Shown here: in pieces, positions 56,007 through 64,000 of the stretch | Layout: each line of letters opens with the position of its first letter | How positions within the stretch are numbered: position 1 is the stretch's first letter | Position numbers and translations under genes: made by a program | Origin: Deefgea salmonis | GTDB lineage: Bacteria > Pseudomonadota > Gammaproteobacteria > Burkholderiales > Chitinibacteraceae | NCBI RefSeq assembly: GCF_020531905.1 | Contig: NZ_JAJAWG010000007.1 | Location: forward strand, 1-64,000 | DNA: 64,000 nucleotides | Reading direction: 5' to 3' | Notes under the pieces: generated by a model | The model's input: the letters and a program-made list of their open reading frames with translations, nothing else | Told to the model about the DNA's origin: nothing | Databases searched by the model: none

Positions 56007-57761
56007 ATGAATAGCAAACAGCTGTATTTCCGAATTCTTGCCTACTTTCGCCCGTACCGTGGCATTGCAGTGATGGCGATTTTGGCCATGGTGGTGGCCG
56101 GTGGTGTCGATGCCGCGATGGTCAAAATGCTCGGCGTGATTATTGATAGCTTTAAGCAAAATCACGCGGCAGCACAGGCGGCTTGGTTGATGCCGCTGGC
56201 TTTGTTTGGTTTGGGCTTGGTGCGCTTAGTGTCGAGTTTTGCTTACGAATATGGCAGCGCTTGGCTGTCGTCACGCGTGATGCATGATTTACGCCAGCAA
56301 GTGTTTGAACGCATGATGGCGATGCCGATTCGTTTTTTTGATCAATCGTCAGTCGGGGTTTTATTGTCGCGAGTGACGTTTGATATTAACCAGATCATGG
56401 ATGCAGGCCTGAATGTGCTTACCGTGTTGGTCAAAGACTCGGTGATGGCGATTGCTTTGCTCGGCATTATGCTGTGGACTGATTGGCAGCTGACCTTGTT
56501 TTGCTTGATTATGCTGCCCGGTGCCGCAGTATCAATTCGGATTGTGAGCAAACGCCAACGCAAATTATCGCAACAAACGCAAGACACCATGGGCGAAATG
56601 AGCCAAATCTTGGATGAAAGCTTAGGCGGGCAGCGGATTATTAAGATTTTTGGTGGTGCCAACTATGAGGCGAAACGTTTTGGCGCGGCCAATCAAAATG
56701 TGCGGCGTTTAGCGGTAAAGCGGGCAGCAACGGCAAGTTTGAATTCGGGCTTTACGGTGTTTTTAATCGCGGTCACGATTGCAGCGATTATTTATTTTGC
56801 CGGTTTACGCGCAGCCGATGGCGCGATGACTGCGGGCTCATTTGTATCATTTATGAGCGCCATGATGCTGTTGCAACAACCGATTAAAAATCTATCTAAG
56901 CTGAGCGATTCATTGCATCGCGGTTTGGCTGCTGCTGACTCGGTGTTTGGTATTTTGGATCAGCCATTAGAGCCAGATCATGGCACATTGGCGCCGCAGC
57001 GCGTGAAAGGGCACATCACGATTAGCCAACTTGAGTTTGCCTATCAAGTGGATGGCGTGAAAGCGTTAGCGGGGATTGATTTAGACATCAAACCGGGTGA
57101 AAGTGTGGCTTTGGTCGGCCAGTCAGGCAGTGGCAAAACCACCTTGGCCAATTTGATCCCGCGATTTTATGAGCCTAGCGCCGGTGAAATTCGTCTTGAT
57201 GGCGAGTTGCTGGCGGATTATCGTTTGGCCAATTTACGTTCACAAATCGCTTTAGTGTCGCAAGACATGGTGTTATTTAATGACAGCGTCGCCGCCAATA
57301 TTGCCTATGGTGTGGATGAAATCGATATGGCGCGGGTGCGCGCGGCGGCCGATGCGGCATTTGCCACTGAATTTATTGAACAAATGCCACAAGGCTTTGC
57401 GGAAATGCTCGGTGAAAATGGCGTGCGTTTATCGGGCGGCCAGCGACAACGTTTAGCGATTGCGCGAGCGATTTATAAAGACGCCCCGATCTTGATTTTG
57501 GATGAAGCGACCAGTGCGCTTGATACCGAGTCAGAACGCAAAGTGCAAGAAGCATTAGAAAACCTGATGGTGGGTCGTACCACCTTGGTGATTGCACATC
57601 GCTTATCCACCATCGAAAAAGCCGACCGCATTGTGGTGATGCAGCAAGGCAAAATCATTGAAAGTGGTACGCATCATGCGCTCATTGAGCGTGATGGCGT
57701 GTATACGCAAATGCATGCGGTACAGTTTTCACTGGCGGAAAACACCGTGGCTACGTGCTAA
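56007..57761 (+). CDS. msbA: Lipid A export ABC transporter MsbA
   Basis: 584 residues, half-transporter. Six membrane helices over about 20-310 (with the coupling-helix region RVMHDLRQQVFERMMAMPIRFFDQ). Then the ATPase domain with Walker A GQSGSGKTT near 372-380, Q-loop LVSQDMVLFNDS, signature LSGGQRQRLAIARAI and Walker B ILILDEATSALD. Flips core-lipid A across the inner membrane. The following genes for LOS core glycosylation and ligation support MsbA over a drug exporter. Confidence 0.94.
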   Translation: MNSKQLYFRILAYFRPYRGIAVMAILAMVVAGGVDAAMVKMLGVIIDSFKQNHAAAQAAWLMPLALFGLGLVRLVSSFAYEYGSAWLSSRVMHDLRQQVFERMMAMPIRFFDQSSVGVLLSRVTFDINQIMDAGLNVLTVLVKDSVMAIALLGIMLWTDWQLTLFCLIMLPGAAVSIRIVSKRQRKLSQQTQDTMGEMSQILDESLGGQRIIKIFGGANYEAKRFGAANQNVRRLAVKRAATASLNSGFTVFLIAVTIAAIIYFAGLRAADGAMTAGSFVSFMSAMMLLQQPIKNLSKLSDSLHRGLAAADSVFGILDQPLEPDHGTLAPQRVKGHITISQLEFAYQVDGVKALAGIDLDIKPGESVALVGQSGSGKTTLANLIPRFYEPSAGEIRLDGELLADYRLANLRSQIALVSQDMVLFNDSVAANIAYGVDEIDMARVRAAADAAFATEFIEQMPQGFAEMLGENGVRLSGGQRQRLAIARAIYKDAPILILDEATSALDTESERKVQEALENLMVGRTTLVIAHRLSTIEKADRIVVMQQGKIIESGTHHALIERDGVYTQMHAVQFSLAENTVATC

Positions 57762-57766
57762 TACTC

Positions 57767-57798
57767 ATCAGCACGACATTGCCGTGCTGATTGTTTAT
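57767..57798 (+). terminator. Terminator after msbA
   Basis: ATCAGCACG and CGTGCTGAT form a 9-base stem with a 7-base loop, followed by TGTTTATT, in the gap to the convergent glycosyltransferase gene. Confidence 0.65.
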
Positions 57799-58616
57799 TG
57801 AGTCAGCGACTTTAAGCCAATTTTGGCTTCAATATGCGTGCTTTTGAGTGTTTCTTCGAGTTTTTGCCAGTTTTCTGCTTGTTTAGAGCGATCGTTTTCA
57901 CGGTGCCAAAGATGCAGCACCGGCACCGCAAAACGGCCGTCTTTGAGTAAAATCCCCGCTCGAATTAAGCGCACTGCGAAGTCAGAGTCTTCATGTCCCC
58001 AACCAGAAAATGACTCATCAAAACCATTGATACGAATGAAATCTTGTTTCCAAACCCCAATATTACAGCCCTTTAACACTGTCCAGCGTTGAGCGCGTTT
58101 TTTTCGGCTTTGAGTGAGCGCAAGGCGCAGCCACGGTAGGGCACGATTGGCTTTGCCACTGAGCTTGGCCCATAGCCACGCGATGGCAGACCACTGAGCA
58201 GGATTTCCTCCTGCTTGGCATAATTGCGCGGTGTATTTTGGGCTCAGCAGTACACGATTGCCTGCGACAAACCAACCGGGTTCAGCCAAGCGCAGAGTTT
58301 GAACTGCAAAATCGGGAAATGGAATGCAATCGCCATCAAGGAAAACCAGATACTCGCCTTGGGCCTTGAGTGCACTTAAATTACGAATCGCGGCTAAGCG
58401 AAAGCCTGTATCTTCATGCCAAACATGTTGGAGTGTGCAGGGAAATTGATTTTGCCACTGCGCAATCAATTGCTGTGTTGTGGCAGTTGAGCCGTCATCT
58501 GCAATAATGACTTCCCAGTCTTTAGCATTTATCCCCATTTGCTGCGCTAGCCCTTGCAATACGGCATTAAGTGCATCGGGTCGATTGTAAGTTGAGACAA
58601 TAATAGACAGCTTCAT
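57795..58616 (-). CDS. Glycosyltransferase family 2
   Basis: 273 residues with a GT-A fold. KLSIIVSTYNRPDALNAVL and VIIADDGSTATTQQLI form the nucleotide-sugar site, YLVFLDGDCIPFPDF carries the DxD metal motif (DGD near 95), and INGFDESFSGWGHEDSDFAVRLIRAG is the ED catalytic base region seen in galactosyl/N-acetylgalactosaminyl transferases. The donor and acceptor are unknown. Its start overlaps the preceding glycosyltransferase stop by four bases. Likely LOS core or surface glycan. Confidence 0.9.
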   Translation of the reverse strand: MKLSIIVSTYNRPDALNAVLQGLAQQMGINAKDWEVIIADDGSTATTQQLIAQWQNQFPCTLQHVWHEDTGFRLAAIRNLSALKAQGEYLVFLDGDCIPFPDFAVQTLRLAEPGWFVAGNRVLLSPKYTAQLCQAGGNPAQWSAIAWLWAKLSGKANRALPWLRLALTQSRKKRAQRWTVLKGCNIGVWKQDFIRINGFDESFSGWGHEDSDFAVRLIRAGILLKDGRFAVPVLHLWHRENDRSKQAENWQKLEETLKSTHIEAKIGLKSLTQ

Positions 58617-59359
58617 TTGGATCCAAGATACATCAATTTAAGATAGCGATAATATGTGCCTTCGGCATTGGATACCGCCAAAATAAAACCTTCCCGGCCA
58701 TCTAAAAAACCGCGTTGTAAGACGTAAGTGCGGATGAACGCCCATAAGCCCTTATAAATCGCTTTGCCTAGGCCGGATCGCTCGCCACGCAGAAAACGTT
58801 GCTCAGCGCCAGCGCTGGAGTAGCGATTGACTTTGTCGAGAACGTCATCCAAGCGATCAAATGAGTAATGTAAAAGCTGCCCAGCTAACAGCGGCGCTGG
58901 GCCTGAAAAATTGAGTTTTTCATGTACTAAAGATTCGGAATAAGCCGCTTGTCCACGCTGAAATAAGCGTGGCAAATGATCGGGATTCCAGCCGGAGTGA
59001 TAAATCCAGCGGCCGCAGTAATTGGATAGACGACTGATTTGATACACGCTGGCCGCTGGTGCTTTGATCGCGGCTTGAATGCTTTGCATCAGCTCGGCAT
59101 CGAGCACTTCATCGGCATCCAGCGCTAAAATCCAATCGGTATCGAGTAGGGCGATTGCGCGATTTTTTTGGATGCCAAAGCCGGGCCAATCGGTGGTTTG
59201 CTCGATCTGCGCGCCGTAGGTTTGTGCGATGCTTAAAGTTTGATCGGTACTGCCCGAATCTAAAACAACGATTTTATCGCACCAAGTGACAGCATTAAGA
59301 CAGTCTGCAAGATGGGCTTGGGCATTTTTAGTAATGATGGCAACGCCAATAGTCGGCAT
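58613..59359 (-). CDS. Glycosyltransferase family 2, WaaE/KdtX-like LOS core transferase
   Basis: 248 residues. PTIGVAIITKNAQAHLADCLNAVTWCDKIVVLDSGSTDQT opens like WaaE/KdtX beta-1,4-glucosyltransferases of the inner core. WILALDADEVLD carries the metal motif, and YCGRWIYHSGWNPDHLPRLFQRG then ESLVHEKLNFSG follow as in that branch. Probably adds glucose to heptose of the LOS core; donor is inferred. It is divergent from the next plus-strand glycosyltransferase. Confidence 0.88.
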   Translation of the reverse strand: MPTIGVAIITKNAQAHLADCLNAVTWCDKIVVLDSGSTDQTLSIAQTYGAQIEQTTDWPGFGIQKNRAIALLDTDWILALDADEVLDAELMQSIQAAIKAPAASVYQISRLSNYCGRWIYHSGWNPDHLPRLFQRGQAAYSESLVHEKLNFSGPAPLLAGQLLHYSFDRLDDVLDKVNRYSSAGAEQRFLRGERSGLGKAIYKGLWAFIRTYVLQRGFLDGREGFILAVSNAEGTYYRYLKLMYLGSK

Positions 59360-59447
59360 GGGTTTCGTTTTTACTTGAGTCAGGCTGCTATAATCGCTCT
59401 TCTCGCGACGTCAGGCAAGTCGCCTAGGTTTTGGAGCATAGGTTTTT

Positions 59448-60311
59448 ATGAAAGTTAGTGGATTCACCTTCTTACGTAATGGCACGATGCTTGGCTATCC
59501 GTATTTAGAAAGTTTACGTAGTTTGCTGCAAGTTTGCGATGAGGTTGTCGTCGCGATAGGGAAAAGTGAAGATGATACGTTGGCGCAAGTTCGTTCACTG
59601 AACGATCCTCGAATTCGCATTATTGAAACAATGTGGAACGAAGGAATGGCGCAGCGCGGTTTTGTGTATGCCCAGCAAAAAATGATTGCCCAATTTAATT
59701 GCACTGGCGACTGGGCGTTTTATCTAGAGGGCGACGAAGTCATCCATGAAGACGATGCGCCTAAAATTCGCGCCGTTTTAGCGCAGTATTTAAATCAACC
59801 CGAGGTCGAAGGGATTGCTTTTGATTACCACCATTTTTATGGCGCCCCCCATTTAGTAGCCCAAAGCCCCGCTTGGTATCGACAAGAATTACGCATTATT
59901 CGCAATACGATTCGCTCTTTTGCGCCTGATGGTTTGTTTTGGGTGGTGATGGATAAGAATAAAAAAGGTCGGTATCCCAAGGCCGCGTTAGCGCATTGTC
60001 CGATTTATCATTATGGTCACGTTCGCTCTAGCGAAAAAATGCAAGAGAAGCATCGGCAAGTGGCCAAATATTGGAGCCACGCGCCGTTACCGCATGATTA
60101 TTCGCAAGTGGATGCCAATATTTTGCAACCGTTTCAAGGCACTCATCCGCAAGTTGTGCAGCCTTGGCTAGCGGCCATGGCCGAAACGCAGTTTATGGCT
60201 GACCCGAATTATCGATTAACTAAGCGCGAACGACGTCATCGCATTTTGGCGAAAATCGAGTCTTTATTGGGCGTTGAGCTAACGAAAAAACATTTTATCA
60301 AGGTCATTTAG
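59448..60311 (+). CDS. Glycosyltransferase family 2 (unassigned LOS gene)
   Basis: 287 residues. KVSGFTFLRNGTMLGYPYLESLRSLL and DEVVVAIGKSEDDTLAQV give a GT2-like start; WAFYLEGDEVIHEDDAPKIRAVL bears an EGDE in place of the classic DxD. The C-terminal half (ALAHCPIYHYGHVRSSEKMQEKHRQVAKYW) resembles a small clade of GT2 proteins encoded near LOS genes. Exact sugar unknown. A ligase-like gene follows two bases after its stop. Confidence 0.85.
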   Translation: MKVSGFTFLRNGTMLGYPYLESLRSLLQVCDEVVVAIGKSEDDTLAQVRSLNDPRIRIIETMWNEGMAQRGFVYAQQKMIAQFNCTGDWAFYLEGDEVIHEDDAPKIRAVLAQYLNQPEVEGIAFDYHHFYGAPHLVAQSPAWYRQELRIIRNTIRSFAPDGLFWVVMDKNKKGRYPKAALAHCPIYHYGHVRSSEKMQEKHRQVAKYWSHAPLPHDYSQVDANILQPFQGTHPQVVQPWLAAMAETQFMADPNYRLTKRERRHRILAKIESLLGVELTKKHFIKVI

Positions 60312-60313
60312 CA

Positions 60314-61519
60314 ATGTTGTGGACGAATCAAAAAGCAGTATTCGTGGTGTTATTGTTCTCGGCTTTGCTCGGGTTGGCGCTGCCAAGCAGCACTGCGCTG
60401 ACCAATATCATGGTGCCGTTATGTGGCTTGTTGGGTTTGTATTGGGCGCGGGGTCAAGTCGTCGATTTCTTTCGCACGAACCCATTCGCGCTCTTGCCCT
60501 TGCTGTTGTGGCTGGCACTGGCCTTTGGGGCTGTATTTTCACCTGCGCCTGAGGCGTGGGCTTATTTTGCTAAGTATAAAAAATTACTGTTTATTCCCTT
60601 GCTGGCGCTGTTTTTTTTAAAAGGCCCAGAGAAAACGATACAGTTCGCGATTGGCGGCTTTTTATTGGGTAATTTGGGTATTTTGCTGTTATCGACCTTG
60701 GTTTGGTCAACGGGTCAACAAGTCTGGTTTGGCACTGCTTTGCGTGCAGCGTCGGCGATTTCTAAAAATGCCATCGCGCAAACGTTCTTAATGGCTTTTG
60801 CTGGGATTGTGTGGCTGGCAATCGCAATTCGTTATCGGCAATGGGCGGCTTATTTATTGGCCGTCGCCTGTTTTGCTGGGGTGTATTTAATGTCTCCGCA
60901 GCGCACCGGGCATTTGGCGGGTGGTTTGTTATTACTCAGTTTTGGTTGGATGTATTTGCAAAACCGCTGGCGTTATTGGTTTCTGGCGGTGATGAGTTTG
61001 GCGGTACTCGCGATTGCTTTAAGTAATAATCCGGTGCAACAGCGCATGCAATTGGGTGTGAATGAAGTTGTCGCTTGCCAAACGGCATTAAATACCCCAC
61101 AGCAAGATCAGGCGTGTTTAACGTCAATGGGAATACGTAGTATTTTTTATCTCACGGCGCTAAAGCAAATTGCTGAATACCCTTTGCTGGGTAAAGGCAC
61201 TGGGGCGATTAAGACGCAAATTGGCCCGCTGGAGATGAGTAATCCGCACAATGAATATTTGTTGCAAGGCATGCAGCTGGGCTTGCTTGGCGTGGCTTTG
61301 TATCTGGCTTTACTAGCGAGTGCGCTCAAAATGGCGCTGGGTCTGCCTCGTGTCTGGGCAGCCGTTGCGGTTGGCGTTACCGCTTCTTATGGGGCGTGTA
61401 GTTTATTTAATTCCTTGCTGATGGATGTGTCAGAGGGAAATACATTCACGGTGTTTTTTGCGCTGTTGCTGGCTGCGTCAGCGTTAATTAAGTCAAAAAA
61501 AGAGTTGCGTCATGACTGA
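60314..61519 (+). CDS. O-antigen ligase-like (WaaL family) membrane protein
   Basis: 401 residues, about 11 membrane helices. The Wzy/WaaL signature lies in the large periplasmic loop (around residues 235-320): [26 protein letters not shown] with [27 protein letters not shown], including the conserved His of the PHNxxL block. Transfers a glycan from undecaprenyl diphosphate to lipid A core, or polymerises it. Two bases after the glycosyltransferase and overlapping metX by eight bases. Confidence 0.87.
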   Translation: MLWTNQKAVFVVLLFSALLGLALPSSTALTNIMVPLCGLLGLYWARGQVVDFFRTNPFALLPLLLWLALAFGAVFSPAPEAWAYFAKYKKLLFIPLLALFFLKGPEKTIQFAIGGFLLGNLGILLLSTLVWSTGQQVWFGTALRAASAISKNAIAQTFLMAFAGIVWLAIAIRYRQWAAYLLAVACFAGVYLMSPQRTGHLAGGLLLLSFGWMYLQNRWRYWFLAVMSLAVLAIALSNNPVQQRMQLGVNEVVACQTALNTPQQDQACLTSMGIRSIFYLTALKQIAEYPLLGKGTGAIKTQIGPLEMSNPHNEYLLQGMQLGLLGVALYLALLASALKMALGLPRVWAAVAVGVTASYGACSLFNSLLMDVSEGNTFTVFFALLLAASALIKSKKELRHD

Positions 61520-62642
61520 TTCGGTGGGCATTGTTACCCCCAAAAAATGGGTATTTGAGGAACCGATCACGCTGTCATCCGGCGCCGTATTACCGCGCTA
61601 TGAGTTGATGGTGGAAACCTATGGTGAGCTTAATGCCGATAAATCGAATGCGATTTTGATTTGTCACGCTTTGTCGGGCCATCATCATGTGGCGGGTTAC
61701 CACACGGCGGAGGATAAAGCGCCGGGTTGGTGGGACAGTATGATTGGGCCAGGTAAGCCGATTGATACCCAGCGCTTTTTTGTCATTGGCGTGAATAATC
61801 TGGGGGGGTGTCACGGCTCAACCGGGCCTTCGAGTATTAATCTGGCTACGGGTGAGCCGTATGGTTCGGCTTTTCCGGTGGTTTTGGTGCGTGATTGGGT
61901 TGAGACGCAAGCGCGCTTGGCCGATCGTTTAGGGATTCAACAATTTGCGGCGGTTATTGGTGGCAGTTTGGGGGGTATGCAGGCGCTACGTTGGTCAATC
62001 ACCTATCCTGAGCGTATACGTCATGCTTTAGTGATTGCCTCCGCGCCGAAGCTCACCACCCAAAACATTGCGTTTAATGATGTGGCCCGCCAAGCGATAT
62101 TGACTGATCCTGAATTTCATGGCGGCGACTTTTACCAGCATGGCGTCGTACCTCGGCGCGGACTGCGCTTAGCGCGCATGCTTGGGCATATTACTTATTT
62201 GTCTGACGATGGCATGGACGAGAAATTTGGCCGCTTACTGCGTACTGGTGAATACCAATATGGCTTTGACGTTGAATTCGAAATCGAATCGTATTTACGT
62301 TATCAAGGCGATAAATTTGCCAATGTGTTTGATGCCAATACCTATTTATTAATGACCAAAGCATTGGATTATTTTGATCCGGCACGGCATTACGGCGGCA
62401 GTTTGGCAGAGGCGATGCGGCAGGCAAAAGCCAAGTTTTTGGTGGTGTCATTCACCACCGATTGGCGTTTTGCCCCAGCGCGCTCGCGCGAAATTGTAAA
62501 AGCTTTGCTCGACGCCGATCGAACCGTCTCATACGCCGAGATTGAATCGCAGCACGGGCACGATGCCTTTTTAATGCAAGATGCGCCGTATATGAATGTG
62601 ATGCGCGCCTATTTAAACAATGTGGCGAAGGAGCTGGTGTAA
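61512..62642 (+). CDS. metX: Homoserine O-acyltransferase MetX
   Basis: 376 residues, alpha/beta hydrolase fold. Activates homoserine for methionine synthesis, using succinyl- or acetyl-CoA (many proteobacterial MetX are succinyl-specific). [16 protein letters not shown] with [15 protein letters not shown], nucleophile Ser in [12 protein letters not shown], catalytic Asp in [12 protein letters not shown] and His in GHDAFLMQ. Overlaps the preceding ligase gene, and its stop shares a base with metW. Confidence 0.96.
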   Translation: MTDSVGIVTPKKWVFEEPITLSSGAVLPRYELMVETYGELNADKSNAILICHALSGHHHVAGYHTAEDKAPGWWDSMIGPGKPIDTQRFFVIGVNNLGGCHGSTGPSSINLATGEPYGSAFPVVLVRDWVETQARLADRLGIQQFAAVIGGSLGGMQALRWSITYPERIRHALVIASAPKLTTQNIAFNDVARQAILTDPEFHGGDFYQHGVVPRRGLRLARMLGHITYLSDDGMDEKFGRLLRTGEYQYGFDVEFEIESYLRYQGDKFANVFDANTYLLMTKALDYFDPARHYGGSLAEAMRQAKAKFLVVSFTTDWRFAPARSREIVKALLDADRTVSYAEIESQHGHDAFLMQDAPYMNVMRAYLNNVAKELV

Positions 62643-63259
62643 TGGCTGAACTCATAAATCTTCGTCCTGACTTAGAGCATATTGCTCAGTTGATTAAGCC
62701 AGCATCTCGGGTGTTGGATTTGGGCTGCGCTGATGGTGAGTTATTGGCTTGGCTGCAAGCGAATAAACAAGTGCGCGGTATTGGCGTTGATGTCGATGTG
62801 AATTCGATTGTGCATTGCGTTGAAAAAAATCTGAACGTGATTCAAGCCGATATGGAAAGCGGTTTGCAGCATTTTGAAGACGGCAGTTTTGACTTTGTGG
62901 TGTTGTCGCTGACGATTCAATCGATGCATAACGTTGAGCTGATCTTGCAAGAAATGCTGCGCGTTGGCCGTTGCGGGATTGTGACCTTTCCAAATTTTGG
63001 CTATTGGGAAAACCGCTGGCAAATCCTTAAAGGGCAAATGCCAGTCTCGGAAACCATTCCTTATGAATGGTATAACACGCCGAATATTCATTTTTGTACC
63101 GTGAATGACTTTAGCCAGTTGCTAGAAAAACTGGGCATGCAAGTGGATGGCCAAGTAGTGTTGCATCAAGGTGAACCGGTCAATTTTCTGCCTAATTTAT
63201 TGGGTAGTTTGGCGCTGGTGCAGTTTAGCCAAACCAAACGTCAACAGACCCTAGGGTAA
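62642..63259 (+). CDS. metW: MetW, methionine biosynthesis methyltransferase-like protein
   Basis: 205 residues. Class I SAM-binding fold: RVLDLGCADGELLAWLQ near 22-38, then VLSLTIQSMHNVELILQEMLRVGRCGIVTFPNFGYW and MPVSETIPYEWYNTPNIHFCTVNDF. Family members are paired with MetX and are thought to aid homoserine acylation, perhaps by complexing with MetX. One base overlaps metX, so translation is coupled. Confidence 0.96.
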   Translation: MAELINLRPDLEHIAQLIKPASRVLDLGCADGELLAWLQANKQVRGIGVDVDVNSIVHCVEKNLNVIQADMESGLQHFEDGSFDFVVLSLTIQSMHNVELILQEMLRVGRCGIVTFPNFGYWENRWQILKGQMPVSETIPYEWYNTPNIHFCTVNDFSQLLEKLGMQVDGQVVLHQGEPVNFLPNLLGSLALVQFSQTKRQQTLG

Positions 63260-63330
63260 TACTTGATAGGTGTATTGCCCCGTGTCATCGATAATCATTC
63301 CCTCTTAGGTCTATACCTCAAAGGCAAAAC

Positions 63331-64000
63331 ATGAAAACGATACGCTTTGGCATCATTGGTAGCGGCAGTATCGCGCAACGTTTTGTCTCTGGTTTAGCCC
63401 ATGTCCCGCAGGCTGAAGCGGTGGCGGTATTTAACCGTACCACCAGCAAAGCCAAGCAGTTTGCTGCCGCCAATCAAATACCCCAAGTTTATGCCACGCT
63501 GGATGAACTACTCGCGAGTGACATCGACGCGGTGTATATCGCCACGCCACATCCTAGTCATGCTCAATTGAGCATCGCCGCCTTGCAAGCCGGTAGGGCG
63601 GTGCTGTGCGAAAAACCAGCGGCAGTGACGCTGGCTCAATTGGACGACGTAATCAAAGCGGCCCACACGGCGCAGCGCCTTTATATGGAGGCGATGAAAC
63701 CAGCTTTTTTTCCTTTATATCAACAGATTCGTGAACGCATCACCAGCGGAGCTATTGGTGAGGTCAAGTTTATTCGTGCCGGTTTTTCGAATCCGACGAT
63801 TCCTGCTGGCCACGCGGTGCTCGATCCAGCGCAAGCGGGCGGTGGTTTACTCGATATTGGCATTTACGCCGCGTTTTTGGCGGTGGATTGGCTGGGCGCG
63901 ACGAGCGATGTGCAAACCTTAGGTCGAATTGGCGCCACTGGCGTGGACACCTTTGCCAGTTGGCAGAGCCAGCATCAGCATGGCATTAGCCAGCTGTATT
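63331..64000 (+). CDS. Gfo/Idh/MocA-family oxidoreductase (cut by right edge)
   Basis: The first 223 residues are visible; the gene continues past the window with no stop. The N-terminal Rossmann domain shows RFGIIGSGSIAQRFVSGL near 5-22, VAVFNRTTSKAKQFA, and ATPHPSHAQLSIAALQAGRAVLCEKP near 71-96 (the EKP motif with catalytic Lys). Then MEAMKPAFFPLYQQI and GGGLLDIGIYA of the second domain. NAD(P)-dependent, substrate unknown, perhaps trans-1,2-dihydrobenzenediol dehydrogenase-like. 71 bases after metW. Confidence 0.88.
   Translation, partial: MKTIRFGIIGSGSIAQRFVSGLAHVPQAEAVAVFNRTTSKAKQFAAANQIPQVYATLDELLASDIDAVYIATPHPSHAQLSIAALQAGRAVLCEKPAAVTLAQLDDVIKAAHTAQRLYMEAMKPAFFPLYQQIRERITSGAIGEVKFIRAGFSNPTIPAGHAVLDPAQAGGGLLDIGIYAAFLAVDWLGATSDVQTLGRIGATGVDTFASWQSQHQHGISQLY

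Overview
The window looks like a chromosomal segment from a betaproteobacterium of the order Neisseriales, probably close to Chitinibacter/Deefgea/Chromobacteriaceae. This is inferred from gene order (DUF2782-thrB next to polA; dciA, an M23 peptidase and secA together; metX-metW; a full dcw cluster) and protein character, not from a database search. Almost all of it is densely packed core genome. The clearest accessory pieces are a type I secretion/adhesin locus at the left edge and a small acquired patch at about 12-13.7 kb.

Layout. 1-5.2 kb (minus strand): a type I secretion operon (ABC exporter, HlyD-type adaptor, a LuxR-type regulator inside the operon) followed by the N-terminus of a giant LapA-like adhesin that runs off the left edge. 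It has a retention module and a TAAG site of the LapG type. 5.5-8.9 kb (minus): DUF2782 protein, homoserine kinase, ECF sigma factor, a 59-residue zinc-finger anti-sigma candidate and an FAD-linked oxidase, tightly packed. 9.1-11.9 kb: polA. 11.9-12.5 kb: gene-free, with a REP-like inverted repeat and the decayed end of an IS3-family element. 12.5-13.7 kb: a divergent ArsR regulator/SDR oxidoreductase pair. 13.9-18.4 kb: a MocR regulator, a divergent acetyltransferase, and an operon of membrane protein, rhodanese, PaiB-like protein and acetyltransferase. The mocR promoter region is duplicated in front of that operon. 18.5-24 kb: uppP, dciA, M23 peptidase, secA. 24.2-26.8 kb: a LysE-type exporter and two lipid A acyltransferases. 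26.8-31.7 kb: metK, ahcY, a TPR protein, ferredoxin. 31.8-36.5 kb: rsmD, ftsY, ftsE, ftsX, rpoH.

37-55 kb: the division and cell wall (dcw) cluster runs without a break: mraZ, rsmH, ftsL, ftsI, murE, murF, mraY, murD, ftsW, murG, murC, ddl, ftsQ, ftsA, ftsZ, then lpxC. Most adjacent genes overlap by 1-10 bases. A ladder of GTGGG boxes at exact 10-base spacing precedes mraZ. 55-61.5 kb: rsmE, then lipooligosaccharide genes (msbA, three glycosyltransferases, an O-antigen ligase-like protein). 61.5-63.3 kb: metX-metW. 63.3-64 kb: a Gfo/Idh/MocA oxidoreductase cut by the right edge.

How it fits together: several groups serve the envelope (adhesin export, undecaprenyl phosphate recycling, Sec export, lipid A synthesis, acylation and flipping, LOS core, peptidoglycan, septation). 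A second theme is methionine/SAM metabolism (thrB, metK, ahcY, metX, metW). The most informative regulatory signals are a perfect CIRCE element in front of rpoH, the MraZ boxes, the duplicated MocR promoter region, and a palindrome between the luxR-type gene and the adhesin. No tRNA, rRNA or CRISPR was seen.
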